A DNA stretch of 30,364 nucleotides, taken from contig MU623594.1 of assembly GCA_025201765.1 (NCBI GenBank), positions 1 to 30,364 on the forward strand. The letters are read 5' to 3'. The DNA is from Daldinia sp. FL1419. Its lineage: Eukaryota > Ascomycota > Sordariomycetes > Xylariales > Hypoxylaceae. The notes below the pieces were generated by a model. It had not been told where the DNA came from, did no database searches, and saw only the letters and a program-made list of their open reading frames with translations. Shown here one piece after another: positions 10,277 through 20,829 of the stretch (position 1 is its first letter; each line of letters begins with the position of its first letter). The translations under genes were made by a program, and so were the position numbers.

Positions 10277-11653
10277 ATGCTCTCTGCTACCCTCAATCGC
10301 GGGGCTGTAACCTTCTTCTTGAGCTTTCTCCTTTGTTACGCCATGATTGCCTTTTACTTGCGGTCTAAGTGCTATCGCGACCCATCTTCCCTCTTCTTCA
10401 GGCCCGAATCCGCTCGCGTCCTAATGTATTCTTCCTTCCGCAAGGCGCAGGCCCGGAAGTATGCGGATCTATCCGCCTTGCATACACCAACAAAATGGAT
10501 CGCCAACTCTACCGTTCCCGAGCTCTGCATCGGCGTTGCCTCGGTGAGCCGGCATGGGTTTTCCTATCTGAAGGAAACCCTCGGGTCGGTACTTGAGGGC
10601 CTGGATGATCTCGAACGCCAGCATATCTACCTCGTTGTCTTCCTCGCCCACGCTGACCAGTCCCAGCATGAGGATTTCGGTCAGCCCTGGCTCCTCAATA
10701 TGGCTGATAGTCTTCCGACCTACCCGAATGATGCCAAAACTATCGATCTTGTGCGACAGCTCGAAGCTAGCGGGGATTACGAAGCTCACGCCCGGAAGCA
10801 GAAGATAGACTACACAGTCTTGCTAGGCGAGTGCGCGAGAGTTGGAGCTAAGTACACCATGACTTTAGAGGACGACGTAATCGCTATGGACGGATGGTAC
10901 CACCGGGCTCTTACCGCTCTGAACATTGCTGCTAGAAAGACCCAGGAGCTCGGACGAGATGGCTGTACGTCTTTCTAAATTCTTCCCAGACCCTTGCTCT
11001 ACGAATCGCTGACTTTGGTTATCATTTACGCAGTCCTCTACCTGCGTGTCTTTTACGACGGTCGGCTACTCGGCTGGAATAGCGAGGAATGGCCATTATA
11101 TACCGGGTCAAGCATAGCAATACTAATGACCGAAGTTCTAATCCTGATGGCTCTTCGCTGGCGTATCGTCGTACTGCGTAAAACTCTGACCCCCTCGATC
11201 ATCTTTTTGCTCTGCGCAGTGTGTACCCCGATGCTGATCGGTCTGTTTTTTGCTGCTGGTCGCAATTGCATGCTACCTAAAAGACCCGGAGTTCATCTTA
11301 TGCACAAGTACGGATGTTGCGCACAAGGGCTCATATTTCCCCGGCGTCAAATATTGGATCATCTGCTCCCCCTGTACCGTGGAACTCACGATAGCCACGC
11401 TGCCGTCGATACATTTCTCGAAGACTGGGCCAATAACCGCGATAGCCTGCGCTGGGCAGTTACTCCGGTCTTGATTCAGCACGTCGGTGGTAAAAGCTCG
11501 CACGGCGCAGGCGATCAGGAAACGGGCTCGCTTACCGATGACATGCCATTTGATTATTCATTCGAGATGAACGATCCAGTCAAGCTTGAAAAGGAGCACC
11601 AGACATGGATAGCAGAGATGTTAAGACGAAGCACTGCCACGATGAATGAGTAA
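10277..11653 (+). CDS. PGAP4-like GPI-glycan glycosyltransferase
   Basis: Spliced CDS 10277-10964 plus 11034-11653, giving 435 aa. The 69-bp intron has donor GTACGT, branch CTGAC and acceptor CAG; joining restores GRDG-FLYLRVFYDGRL across codon 230. The start is the ATG at 10277 (context CAAGATGC); the frame upstream has only TTG. Layout matches PGAP4/TMEM246, the Golgi GPI-GalNAc transferase: N-terminal membrane anchor (about 8-28), a glycosyltransferase half with LEDDV (197-201) as acidic nucleotide-sugar/metal motif, the family motif LLGWNSEEWP (241-250), then two membrane segments close together (about 254-272 and 282-304) inserted within the transferase, and a C-terminal half with HKYGCCAQGLIFPRR (320-334). 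This inserted hairpin is diagnostic of the family. Fungal members are mostly uncharacterised, so the sugar added and the acceptor are inferred. It converges with the SRR1-like gene. Confidence 0.85.
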
Positions 11654-12327
11654 AATAAATGAGACTTCTTATGCGTCAGTATGATACAACTTGAAGTATG
11701 CGTGGCGGGCATTACTTATAAAGTATATCATGCAAGTTGGAGCGTGTTGACGTAGTGGAATCGTTTAGTTTTCAATCCTCAATTGCTCGTGCTACGTTCC
11801 TGTATCGTATTGATTAGTAAATCTTATGATGATCGGCACTGCTTGTCGAGCTCAGTACGCGTTTTAATTATTATGGGCGCGTCTCGGACTGCGTTAGTAT
11901 ATGCCACACATTAGATACATCCTAGGTATCTACGTGGAAGACAAGAGACACCTTGTCGTCTCTAGCTTGCGGATGTTTTACTACTAATTTAACAATTCTA
12001 CGTTGTTGTTCGTTCTGTGTTCGGGGCTATGGTGAGTCCTGGCTTTTTGATACGCGCTTATTTGCTCCTCTCAAGTGCAGTCCAACGCTTAGTGCCTGGG
12101 GATATTATTACTAGCAGACTACTCTTTTCTAATGAGGACCAATTCTCTAAAGAGGACTATCGCCCTTGGATTTGATACAAAATATTATCACCTGAAGTTC
12201 TCATACCGAAGCAAGATGAATAAGTGATAGCGGAGAGTAATTTCTGTTTAGTTGCTGGCTGGACAGTTTGAATAAATCTCGAAATTGTAGAGATCTGCGT
12301 TATAATCCGTGGACCGGGGGTCTCCGG
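11654..12327. other. Convergent spacer
   Basis: About 670 bp between the PGAP4-like stop and the end of the SRR1-like second exon. It probably holds the two 3' UTRs. No coding frame, repeat or RNA gene was recognised. Confidence 0.55.
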
Positions 12328-13175
12328 TTACGCTCCGTCGTACCGCCTCCGATGGATTGTAGTACTTGAGAAGGTGGTATACCCTGTGTCTTCAGGAAAA
12401 CTGGCCTTATCGCACTTTTTATTCAGCTCGTCTAGGTCGGCCCAATCTAAAGGAGTAGAGCCATAGCATCTATCGATTGTTAGCCGGGATGGCGTCCATG
12501 GTATAAACTAATAGAGAACACCCCTATCCAACCCCGTAGGATGGGAGTCTTTTATACTTACTCTTCCCAAACCTCGGAAGGAGTCCCTACAAATATGGCA
12601 GGGAGGCATTTTCCGATAATTTGCGCGTAAACGTCCCTATATAGATGGATGCCGAACGCAAATGTTGATGGTCCGACTAACTCGAATCCCGCAGGTGAGT
12701 CGACTACGTCGTGACCTAAAGAGCGAATAAAAGCCTTGTCCGACGCGTCGAAAGCCGGCTCTTGGAATATGCAGCGTATAATGTATGGACTGGTATGCTG
12801 GAGGTGCCGAACGATGGAAAGAAAAGCAGCTAACTGGACATGGGCCTTTCTCCTCACCTCCCAAGAGCCGTCTTCGGGATCAAAGGACCCTGTACCGAAG
12901 CAGATAGCGTTAGATATAGCTGAGGGGGGTGCATACGACTTCAGAGTTGATTGAAGTTTATGGTAGCACATTGAAGCTTCCCATTGATGAGTGATTCGCT
13001 TGTGCTCCTCCATGATATCAAACAGAGATAGCGACGATGACCGCATCGCGTTTGCGTTACCACTAGTGACGTAAGAGGGCGTAGCGAGCTGAGGTGCTTT
13101 ACGGTGGCGCCGCCCCTTGCGATGAACTTGAGTCCATTCCCCCTTGGGCTGGACTTCCCGTTCCTCGTCATGCAT
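12328..13175 (-). CDS. SRR1-domain protein, two exons
   Basis: Spliced CDS on the minus strand: exon 1 13175-12562, exon 2 12469-12328, giving 251 aa. Exon 1 starts at the ATG at 13175 (MHDEEREVQPKGEW; only GTG is available further upstream) and carries the SRR1-like pattern: EWTQVHRKGRR at 13-23, ICFGTGSFD at 91-99, IFQEPAFDASDKAFIRSLG at 136-154 and a glycine/proline-containing tail segment. An apparent stop (GAGTAA) at 12558 overlaps a consensus donor GTAAGT (12561). The 92-bp intron ends with branch CTAAC and acceptor TAG, and splicing adds 46 residues including FPEDTGYTTFSSTTIH, whose aromatic/Ser-Thr pattern resembles the C-termini of fungal SRR1-like proteins. SRR1 proteins were first described in circadian and light signalling in plants; the fungal role is unknown. 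The C-terminal exon is inferred from splice signals and open frame. Confidence 0.84.
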
Positions 13176-15193
13176 CAGTATTAAGACCACGGAGTGATCA
13201 ATACAGGAGGAAGATATAGGAACTTGGTCGCCCACATATATAGAGTTGTAGCGAGTATAATCTACGGTAGAAGTTGTCAGAAAATACCTTAGATACCTCA
13301 CGGAGGGGTTCTCATGACTGGCAATGTCTAGGTAGGCACCTAAAGTTATAAGAAAAGCACCTAGACGTGTAAATAAATTATGTACTTGGAAAATCGGCTA
13401 TAAGGCTTATACCTAGGAATTTTCTACCTACTATTCGTACCTGATGGGTAGGCACCTGATTGAATATGACGGAAGGATTTATACATGTAGGTAGCAAAGT
13501 TCTGCAAGGGAAATATCATCGATATAACCTTGCCTGTCTACATTTCATGGTGGAAGTTTTTGTTATCATAGTTCAAGCCACAGTATTCTGGATGGCTGCT
13601 AAGCCACATCCAAGATAGGTGTGATGTCTTAGGTTGGATACTTTGGATATTATGTAATGTAGTACATGCTAGGTTAGAAATGTCTAATGATAAAAACAAG
13701 TCGCGCATCATCGTCTTTTGACATTAGCCGCTTGAGTGCGTGAGATGAGGCGCAAGAAATCAATGATGCTAAATTTTAGGTGCCTACATGGTACGTACCT
13801 ACCTATGCAATATGTTGTTATTTTCCAATTCATATGGCAACATCACACCATAAGGCCGTCAAGTTGAGATGAGAAAAAACATCCGAGTGCCGCCTGACGG
13901 CCTAGGTTAGGTAGGTACCTAGGTAGTTATTCGAATTTGGAATTCAAAATCTGTACCTATCGGTCGTTGAAATGGACCCATAATAACTTTGGGGAACCCC
14001 CCAGGAATTCGGTTTCTTCTGTCTGACGGGTATCTAGATACTAGTCAAAACTACCTCTGTCGTCGCCGTTTCAATGGTACTGCGTCGTAAGGTTGGACAA
14101 TACTGCAGAGCAGGTGAAATATTTAGAGTCGTGCATTTCGATATGAGTTGGTGAGGCGCTCTCTCTCTCTCTCTCTCTTTTTTTTTTCTTCTTCTCTTTT
14201 GGACTCCTAGATGGGCAGTTCATGGTGGGTAGCAATGATATCGGTCGCTCGCATTCGACCAAAAATAGTCCTTCAATGAACGCAGGCTATCAGGGGGGAA
14301 AGGACGAGTAGGGGTTGGGGGCCTATGTACAGTATAACGTGTGTTAAAATTTGAAGAGAACAGATATTGGGGCTTCCCGAGTGGGCATTTTCGTCGGCGC
14401 TTAACGTTGGCTTCCATCATTGGCTGTTCGCCTTGGGGAGCTCTTCCTGACCCCTGCTCTGAGCAGTGCCGGCGCCATTTATTCTTGCCAACCACAACCT
14501 TTTCGGGGGTTACGTTCAACTAGTAGTAAGGGATGTTGTGATCCCGGAATTCCCTTGCGGTCCATCGATATCATTGGTTGCTTATGAGCAAATCACCTTC
14601 GTCCCTACCTTGAGCAAGCGACACGCTCAGTGCTGCTAGCGATATTCTATTGGTCGTGTTAGATCGGTCGACAAGGGACAGGCTTCGGCTGCACGTCGTG
14701 CACATCGTCCCGCCCTCCTCAATGGACTGTTCGACCCAAAATGGCGCTCGTTTCTTGTCAACCTTGACCTCTTGGGGCGGGGAGCCATCGATGGTATTGG
14801 TCATGCAATGCAGGTGCTTCAAGTAGATTTGGACGGCACTGTAGTTATTGCGTCCACCCGCTAGTAATAATGAGCCTCTTCCGCCCTACCACCCTTTTCC
14901 GATCTTTTTCTCATCGTTTTCACTACTGGCGCCGATGGCATAGCACTTTATAAACGGCACATTCGCATGCTACAGACAAATATCCGGGTTGCTACTAGTA
15001 TTGCGACCAGAACGACTACCAAACTATAGCCGAACGTAGACGTGTCCCCCGAATCGTATATACAGAGGTAGTCGACGACGCCATCGCTCGAGCTTGACCG
15101 TCTTCGCATTCAGCTTCGTAGAGATTTCACGAACCAGGCCTTAGTTGTCGACTGATCGCCGCGCGACGGAATTGCTCATATATCTCACGCGTC
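13176..15193. other. Divergent 2-kb intergenic region
   Basis: It lies between the divergent SRR1-like and Bim1-like genes, so both promoters are here. Seen: TAGG/CCTA motifs (13329-13343, 13790-13804, 13903-13927), a CT-dinucleotide and T/C-rich run (about 14158-14206), TTTATAAA at 14947-14954, and ATTGCTCA at about 15169-15176, one mismatch from the TTTGCTCA type of copper-response element. Two minus-strand open frames (14220-14519, 14571-14822) have no recognisable content. No RNA gene was seen. Confidence 0.55.
14158..14206. repeat. CT microsatellite with polypyrimidine run
   Basis: A (CT)n run of about ten units passes into T9 and then CTT/CTC-rich sequence on the plus strand. Homopolymer lengths may be imprecise. 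Confidence 0.85.
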
Positions 15194-16043
15194 ATGCTGT
15201 TCTCGATACTATTAATTGTGGCCGCCTCGACCTTGGTGACGGCTCATACTGTCATTACATACCCCGGATGGCGGGGAGATAATTTAATCGAGAACTCGAC
15301 TTTTCCTTATGGAATGCAATGGACTTATCCATGTAAGTATACGGATGTTCTTGGCGCATGCCGTTGCCAATCCCGCCTACCATGAACCAATTCAATCTGA
15401 CACGTTTACTATAGGTGGCGGCATACCTTTAACGACGAATAGGTCGTACTGGCCAACAACCGGTGGTGCCGTCGCGTTCCAGCCGGGTTGGTTCCAAGGC
15501 CATCAAACAGCGTTTCTCTATATCAACTTGGGGTTCGGTACAGACGGACCAGATGGAGGACCTAAAAATATGTCGTTCCCTATGATCGCCCCCTTCCAAC
15601 TCCTCGGCCCGTCGAAGGGTCCGTATCCCGGGACGGTTTGTCTACCTCAGGTGCCTCTTCCCGCCAATATGTCTTTCAAAGCCGGAGACAATGCGACAAT
15701 ACAAGTCGTCGAGATAGCTCAGCACGGAGCTGCTCTATTTTCTGTAGGTTACGATGTCATCGACATTTACGAAGTTAGAGGACTGATCATATCGCTCTAG
15801 TGCTCGGATATAACATTCGCCGATCCTGGCGACGAGAGAATCGCCAAAGTTAACGGGTCCAACTGCTTCAACAGTACAGACCTCGGATTTGCCGAGATCT
15901 ACACCGTCACGACGCAGGAGATAGGCTCAGCTGCGAACATGACTACGAGTAGCGCCTCTGGACTTTGGAACAGGGGTCCTATAACATGGAGTTGGATAGG
16001 CTACTTCCCTATATTTGCATGTGCCCTGGGGTTCTTCCTATAG
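15194..16043 (+). CDS. Bim1-like (X325) GPI-anchored copper-binding protein
   Basis: Spliced CDS 15194-15332, 15415-15743 and 15801-16043, giving 236 aa. Intron 1 (82 bp) has donor GTAAGT, branch CTGAC and acceptor TAG and rebuilds WTYPC-GGIPLT. Intron 2 (57 bp, donor GTAGGT, acceptor TAG) rebuilds HGAALFS-CSDITFADP; without splicing the frame reads into a false stop at 15798. This is the fungal LPMO-like family known as copper acquisition factor Bim1/X325. After a 17-residue signal peptide, the mature protein starts with His18 (A/HTVITYPGWRG), the residue that binds Cu(II) through its side chain and amino terminus. Other family marks are GAVAFQPGWFQGHQTA, PGTVCLPQVPLP, HGAALFS and NCFNSTD. 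The Ser/Thr-rich end and hydrophobic tail (WSWIGYFPIFACALGFFL) predict a GPI anchor. Family members act at the cell surface in copper uptake or homeostasis and are not known to cut polysaccharides. It converges with DOA1. Confidence 0.93.
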
Positions 16044-16916
16044 GCTCCAAGGAGCGCGCGGGTATGTGACTATGGGGGAAACGAACAGGACGGCCGAAAC
16101 ATTTTTGGCTTGTAACAACTTGTATATAATACGATATGGCGTCTCGGACTAGCGTACATGGCGAAAAGCTCAGTCTTTTCTGGGGCCCTGGTTTTTTTAT
16201 GTTGGTCCCTATAATTATTGGAAGACCAGACCAAACTTTTCTATCTAACTATACCATTTACCATCCCGGGATGCAGATTTCATAGATCTTGATGCTATCC
16301 TGAGGATCAATAGATACCCTTCAAGAAATCAAATTTCTATAACCAGTCTCTTTTTTGTCACTCGAGTGTGTTTCATCTCTAGGAGATTTCGGATTTTTAC
16401 GATCTGACCGATGATAAGGCGTGTTGTCAACTCCTAGAAACTTCCCTGGTAGGTGTCACATGTTACAGTCACAATTCAAACTCGGCGGCTAGCATCGTGT
16501 TTTAATATACACTCGCGATGAGACGCGTCAAAGTAGTGCCGTGTCAAGCTGAAACCGGAAGGCAATCTTGAAGCAGCGGCTAAGAAACCCTTTATTATGG
16601 TATTTGGTATTTGCGCTACTCTGATGGGTCCCAAATTTACATTCGAGGTCGTCTATTACTAAACTAATCACCCTTCGATCTTATACGAATTATTGGCCTC
16701 CTATTCGATCTGGGCTAGGAGCTGCGAAAGAAATAGAATCACATCGGGTCCTCGGGGAGCTAACATTGTAATACACCCAGCATCGGCTCCTAATCATACT
16801 GGGGAATATTGGCGTTGATATCAACAGCCGATTAAGTATCGTTGCGGAGGTTTGGTAAAGATGCCTAATCGTACTATGGGCTTTTTCTCAGGTAAACATA
16901 ACATTTCCTTTGTTTT
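16044..16916. other. Convergent spacer between Bim1-like gene and DOA1
   Basis: About 870 bp between two convergent stop codons, expected to contain both 3' UTRs. No coding frame, repeat array or RNA gene was recognised. Confidence 0.55.
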
Positions 16917-19396
16917 TCACCTCAACAGTGATAAGCATTCGTCGGCTAATTCTTTTACACGCGGCTCAGAGACACGATCTTTACTCGAAATGATGGCCGA
17001 CGACAAGCTCTTCGCCTCGGGGGCCGTCTTACCGATCACGGTAATAAGCGTACCGGCAGCTACTAACGCTCGGAATACAACTTCTCCTTCTGTCTGCTTT
17101 TGAAGGATCCGAGAAAGAGCAGTCAATAGTCGTACCTGTATGTTGGTCGAGATGCTTCCCGGCTCTCTCGACGCTAGAACGGCGAGATTTACCATTACCG
17201 TCGTTATGGCAACCAACAAGTTGCGATTATAAGGGCCGATCGCAGGTTGGCCACCAATTCCCAATACCCGGTCGATGAACGACGCAATACGTAGGGTTTC
17301 GGAGGGCTGTGCAAGCAATCTTCGACCTTCGGTAGATTTAGAAAGATTGGCGATAGTTCTGGCCGCCATCATGACGCAATTTTCGTTGGGTTGCGCACCC
17401 AGCGGAATATCTTCGAGCGCAGCATGGATGGCTATTTGTACCGGACTGCCCAGGTCTTCAGACCTAAATTTGGCTACGGCGGGTGACACTGCGGTGCATC
17501 TGAGAAGGTCAAGAGGAGCAAGCCTGTCTGAGTAGTCCCATCGAGTGCACATCAGGACAACCAGCCCGATGGACGCATTATCAAGCGCTGGCTGACTCGT
17601 TTCTAGCCTCTGCTTAAGCCCGGCCAATACTTCCTGGGCTGGTGGATTCAGGGAGTGGTCTTTGCGCCCCGCGGCTTCAAGAGAAGAATTAATGCTGAGG
17701 ATCTTCTTAAATATAGCTGGTTAATTAATATATTAGCGTCGAGCTGCTCGAGAACTGTCGTGGGGCTAATCGGGTTACTTACGTTCGTATTTGGCAGCCG
17801 TGATATCGAGATACTCGCGCTGCGGTAGAGATCGAACTCTAGACGAGCTAGAGCTGTCATCTGGTCGGTATCGCGACTCTGTTCCGTAAGGGTCGGGGCC
17901 CGCAGAATCTGCAGAGCCCTGGCCGATCGTAGCCCCTTGCGTATTTGCGATGATGAACTGTGCGACCTGATCTAGGAAATTCTGCGAAAGCTCGTTGTCA
18001 TCGATAAACTTCTGGGCTCGAGTGTAAGGGTTTTCGGATAGATTGTAAGGCAGTTTTAGGGAAGGCTGACCCTCTTCGATAGCGACGTCGAAGACGTAAT
18101 CGTAAGACTGGCCGTTATACTCAACCTTGCGCCCACTGCTGCCGACTGCATCCACTACTGTACCAATATTGACCCACTGCTGCTGACCCATCGACCATTG
18201 GTGAGCTGTAACGGAACCGTTCTCCTCCTTGATCATCTGTACTTGTCCCTCCTTAGTACCCGATTTGTTCTTTAGGAACTCGGGCCCCGGAAGTTTCTCC
18301 TTATTTATGCTACCAACTTGTTGTTGGGGTATCGACGAACTCTTTACGGATTCTTCGAAGTGTGCGAGAGTGTCCGGGCTAGCTAGGCGGTCCGGGCTAC
18401 GGGAGAATACGCGGATGACACCGTCGCTGGCACCTGTCGCGATATCTCCATTTGCAGAACACGCGGAGACGGTCCAGACCGAGATGGCAGGATGGGTAAT
18501 GGTCTGGACACACTCAGTGCCCCTCCATACGCGGACTGTTCGGTCTTCTCCCGAACTGACCAGCTCTCCAGAAGGTAACGTGTCGAGGGCGTATATGAAG
18601 CTTTCGTGGCCACGGAGCTCCCCGACCTGCTGACCACTCAGCTTCCACAGTCGAATAACCCCGTCATTGCTAGCGCTAGCAAAGTCGGCGCTGCTCGGAT
18701 GACCGCTCGGAACTCGACATAGAGCTCGAATGACGTCAGAGGTATAGATGGTGGATCGAGGCTCGACTTCGCCAGCTACGGCGGTCCCGAGGTTGTAGAT
18801 ACGAATGTTCTTATCTGCAGAGGCCGTCACGACGGTAGTCTCATCTAGCGGCAGGACATCCCACACGGCTTCCTCGTGTCCAGCTAGAATAGCCTCCGTC
18901 TCCCACTTATTTACGCTCCATATCCTCGCCGTCTTATCCCAGCTACCCGACACGATGTACCGACCGCCGGGAACAACGGCTAAAGCACACACGTTTCGGG
19001 CGTGGCCAATAAGGAGACGTTCGGCATTATCCGAAGGTGTCGAGCTAGTGCTTCTAATGTCGATGATGGTGTCTGTGCCGGCAGAGACGACTAGACCGTC
19101 AGGGTGGTCGGATGAGGGAGGTAAGTAAGTTAAGCTATTATAAAATTCGGATCCTTGGGTAGTTACAGCAGGCTCGAACGTAGGAGGTGACGCACCAGTG
19201 CCTTTCCAGGCACGAACGGTACAGTCTCTAGCGGCCGAGAGGACGAGGTCGGGGGAGGGAAAGCAGACGTGTCGAACCTAGAAAATGGAATTCGTTAGAA
19301 GAATATGATTCTATGAATTTCACTTGGGAGATTGGAGGTAGCGCCTACGTCTGCGTCGTGACCGACAAGCTGCGCAGACAGCTTGAAGTCGGCCAT
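16917..19396 (-). CDS. DOA1: Doa1/Ufd3 (PLAA) ubiquitin-binding Cdc48 cofactor
   Basis: Spliced minus-strand CDS: 19396-19349, 19277-17783 and 17716-16917, giving 780 aa, the usual family length. A tiny first exon encodes MADFKLSAQLVGHDAD; intron 1 (71 bp) has donor GTAGGC, branch CTAAC and acceptor TAG, and joins to VRHVCFPSPD. Intron 2 (66 bp, donor GTAAGT, acceptor CAG) joins KYE to PIFKKILSIN. Domains: seven-bladed WD40 propeller (about 10-311, for example SGSWDKTARIWS and SGEDRTVRVW), PFU ubiquitin-binding domain (about 351-466, with YDYVFDVAIEEG and NPYTRAQKFID), a Ser-rich linker, and the C-terminal armadillo-like PUL domain (about 515-775) that binds Cdc48/p97. Doa1 maintains the free ubiquitin pool and helps Cdc48 process ubiquitylated clients at ER, mitochondria and nucleus. 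It is divergent from the STRAP homologue. Confidence 0.95.
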
Positions 19397-20829
19397 ACTA
19401 GGTTGCTGCTGATAGTCTGGTACTGTCGATTGGGTGGTTTACTTGAGGTTGGTATAATTATGTGCGCTGGTCTGTCAGTGTCGAGGGGGACAAATTTGGG
19501 GAGTTGGGAGAGCGAATATTGTAAGCGTCGTAAGAATCGTGACGATGTAGAAGAGAAAGGTGGCGGAGACGGAGAGAGTATCTAATATAGTGTACCTGAT
19601 GGACATCTACAGCATTGCTTAGTAGGTAGGTAGGTAGGTAGACGTGAAGGTAGCCAGCCGAAGCTATCGGTTTTAATGCGCATCCAAAGTTTAGGTACTT
19701 GGGTAAGTGGGGTAGTTAATTGGAAAAGATTACTTTAAGTACCCAAGTAGCTACCTACATATACGGGTTGCCCGTCAGAAGAGAAAATTGATTGCGCAGT
19801 CTTGGCATTCTACCTTAAAAATTCCAACCCTTTCTTATATTGATACTTATTGTAAACTATACCAATTATACTACCAAAATAAGCGTAAATTATACGAATT
19901 TTTTACTAATTAAATTAGAAAAAATTCAATTAAATTCTAGTATTTTTTGTAATTTTTTTGAGTTGAAGATATTGAAGATATTAAGTGATGTTGAATTTGG
20001 GGAGGTATGCCAAGACTGCGCAATTAATTCTCGCTGGCAACTGGTTGCAAGCTATTAAGAAGGTTGTGCACTGTACATGTCTGTAGGTACAGTAAGTAGG
20101 TATTATCACCCCCACCTTAGGTAACCCGTAACTAATGTGCCCACTCATATCCCGTCAAACCCACCAGGGCAGCAGGGCTGTCGGGGGTGTCAGGGACTCG
20201 CCGTATCAAATGAGGCTCTTGAATTGAATTCTATCCATCTCAAGTCTCTAGCCTTCGACGACCGACTTTTTTTTTTTTCTTTTCCTTCTTCTCTCACACC
20301 TTCACGCCCAACGCTTCTTTTCCCCTGTCGCTCCTTCTCGATTGGGATTCTACACTTTCATCGCCTTGTTCTTTGGACTCTCATTTTCTTCTTCTGTTTA
20401 CTTTGGAAACAGTTGGAAGACTCCAAACCTGCCTTGCGCCGGTCCAAATACCACATATTATTGCCCTTTATTAATGAATCCCATTTTGTTTCGGTACCCC
20501 TTTTGCGATAGTAATATTACGACCTGTCACGACTGTTCACGAGCATCTCCTTGTCCATATACTCTCGTCATTTCTCCACCTATTTTGCAACGGCTCCATC
20601 CCATTTACGACCGGGATTTCACCCTTTAGCTGTGCCGTCTTCATACCTAGAACGGTGCTCGCATCTTCGTTCGGAGCACATACCAGCCGTGTGGCGAGAT
20701 CTCTACACCAACTAACCCACTCGATTCTCTTTCCGAATTCGGGTTTTAGGCCTCTGGTTTATTCTCTCAACTTGAGCCTTCGCAAGAATTCAGTCCAGCA
20801 TACCTATTCAGTGCAGCTCTTCTCTGGCG
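19397..20829. other. Divergent promoter region of DOA1 and STRAP with AT-rich relic
   Basis: About 1.4 kb between two divergent housekeeping genes. Seen: TAGG microsatellite (19621-19640), CCTA/TAGG motifs (about 19690-19760), a strongly AT-rich RIP-like block (about 19,800-19,990), and from about 20,265 to 20,829 a pyrimidine-rich stretch typical of promoters and leaders of well-expressed fungal genes. An open frame at 20342-20629 lacks an ATG start. Confidence 0.6.
19621..19640. repeat. TAGG microsatellite
   Basis: About five TAGG units in a row, in the DOA1 upstream region. Confidence 0.9.

Noticed and set aside
10054..10368. ATG-initiated 104-codon frame upstream of and overlapping the PGAP4-like start
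   Set aside because: No domain or signal, and it overlaps the N-terminal membrane anchor of the supported gene in another frame; at most it is an upstream frame.
14220..14822. Two minus-strand open frames between the SRR1-like and Bim1-like genes
   Set aside because: No family pattern, the right-hand one starts with TTG, and no splice layout joins them convincingly.
15744..15800. Read-through of the Bim1-like frame ending at 15800
   Set aside because: These 57 bp have donor GTAGGT and acceptor TAG; removing them restores the conserved HGAALFS-CSDITFADP junction and the GPI tail.
19840..20058. AT-rich 72-codon frame
   Set aside because: Composition (Asn/Ile/Lys/Leu) is that of random AT-rich relic sequence.
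20342..20629. 95-codon frame with signal-peptide-like start and six cysteines, resembling a small secreted protein
   Set aside because: It starts with TTG, not ATG; the first in-frame ATG removes the hydrophobic segment. It lies in the pyrimidine-rich promoter/leader of the STRAP gene.
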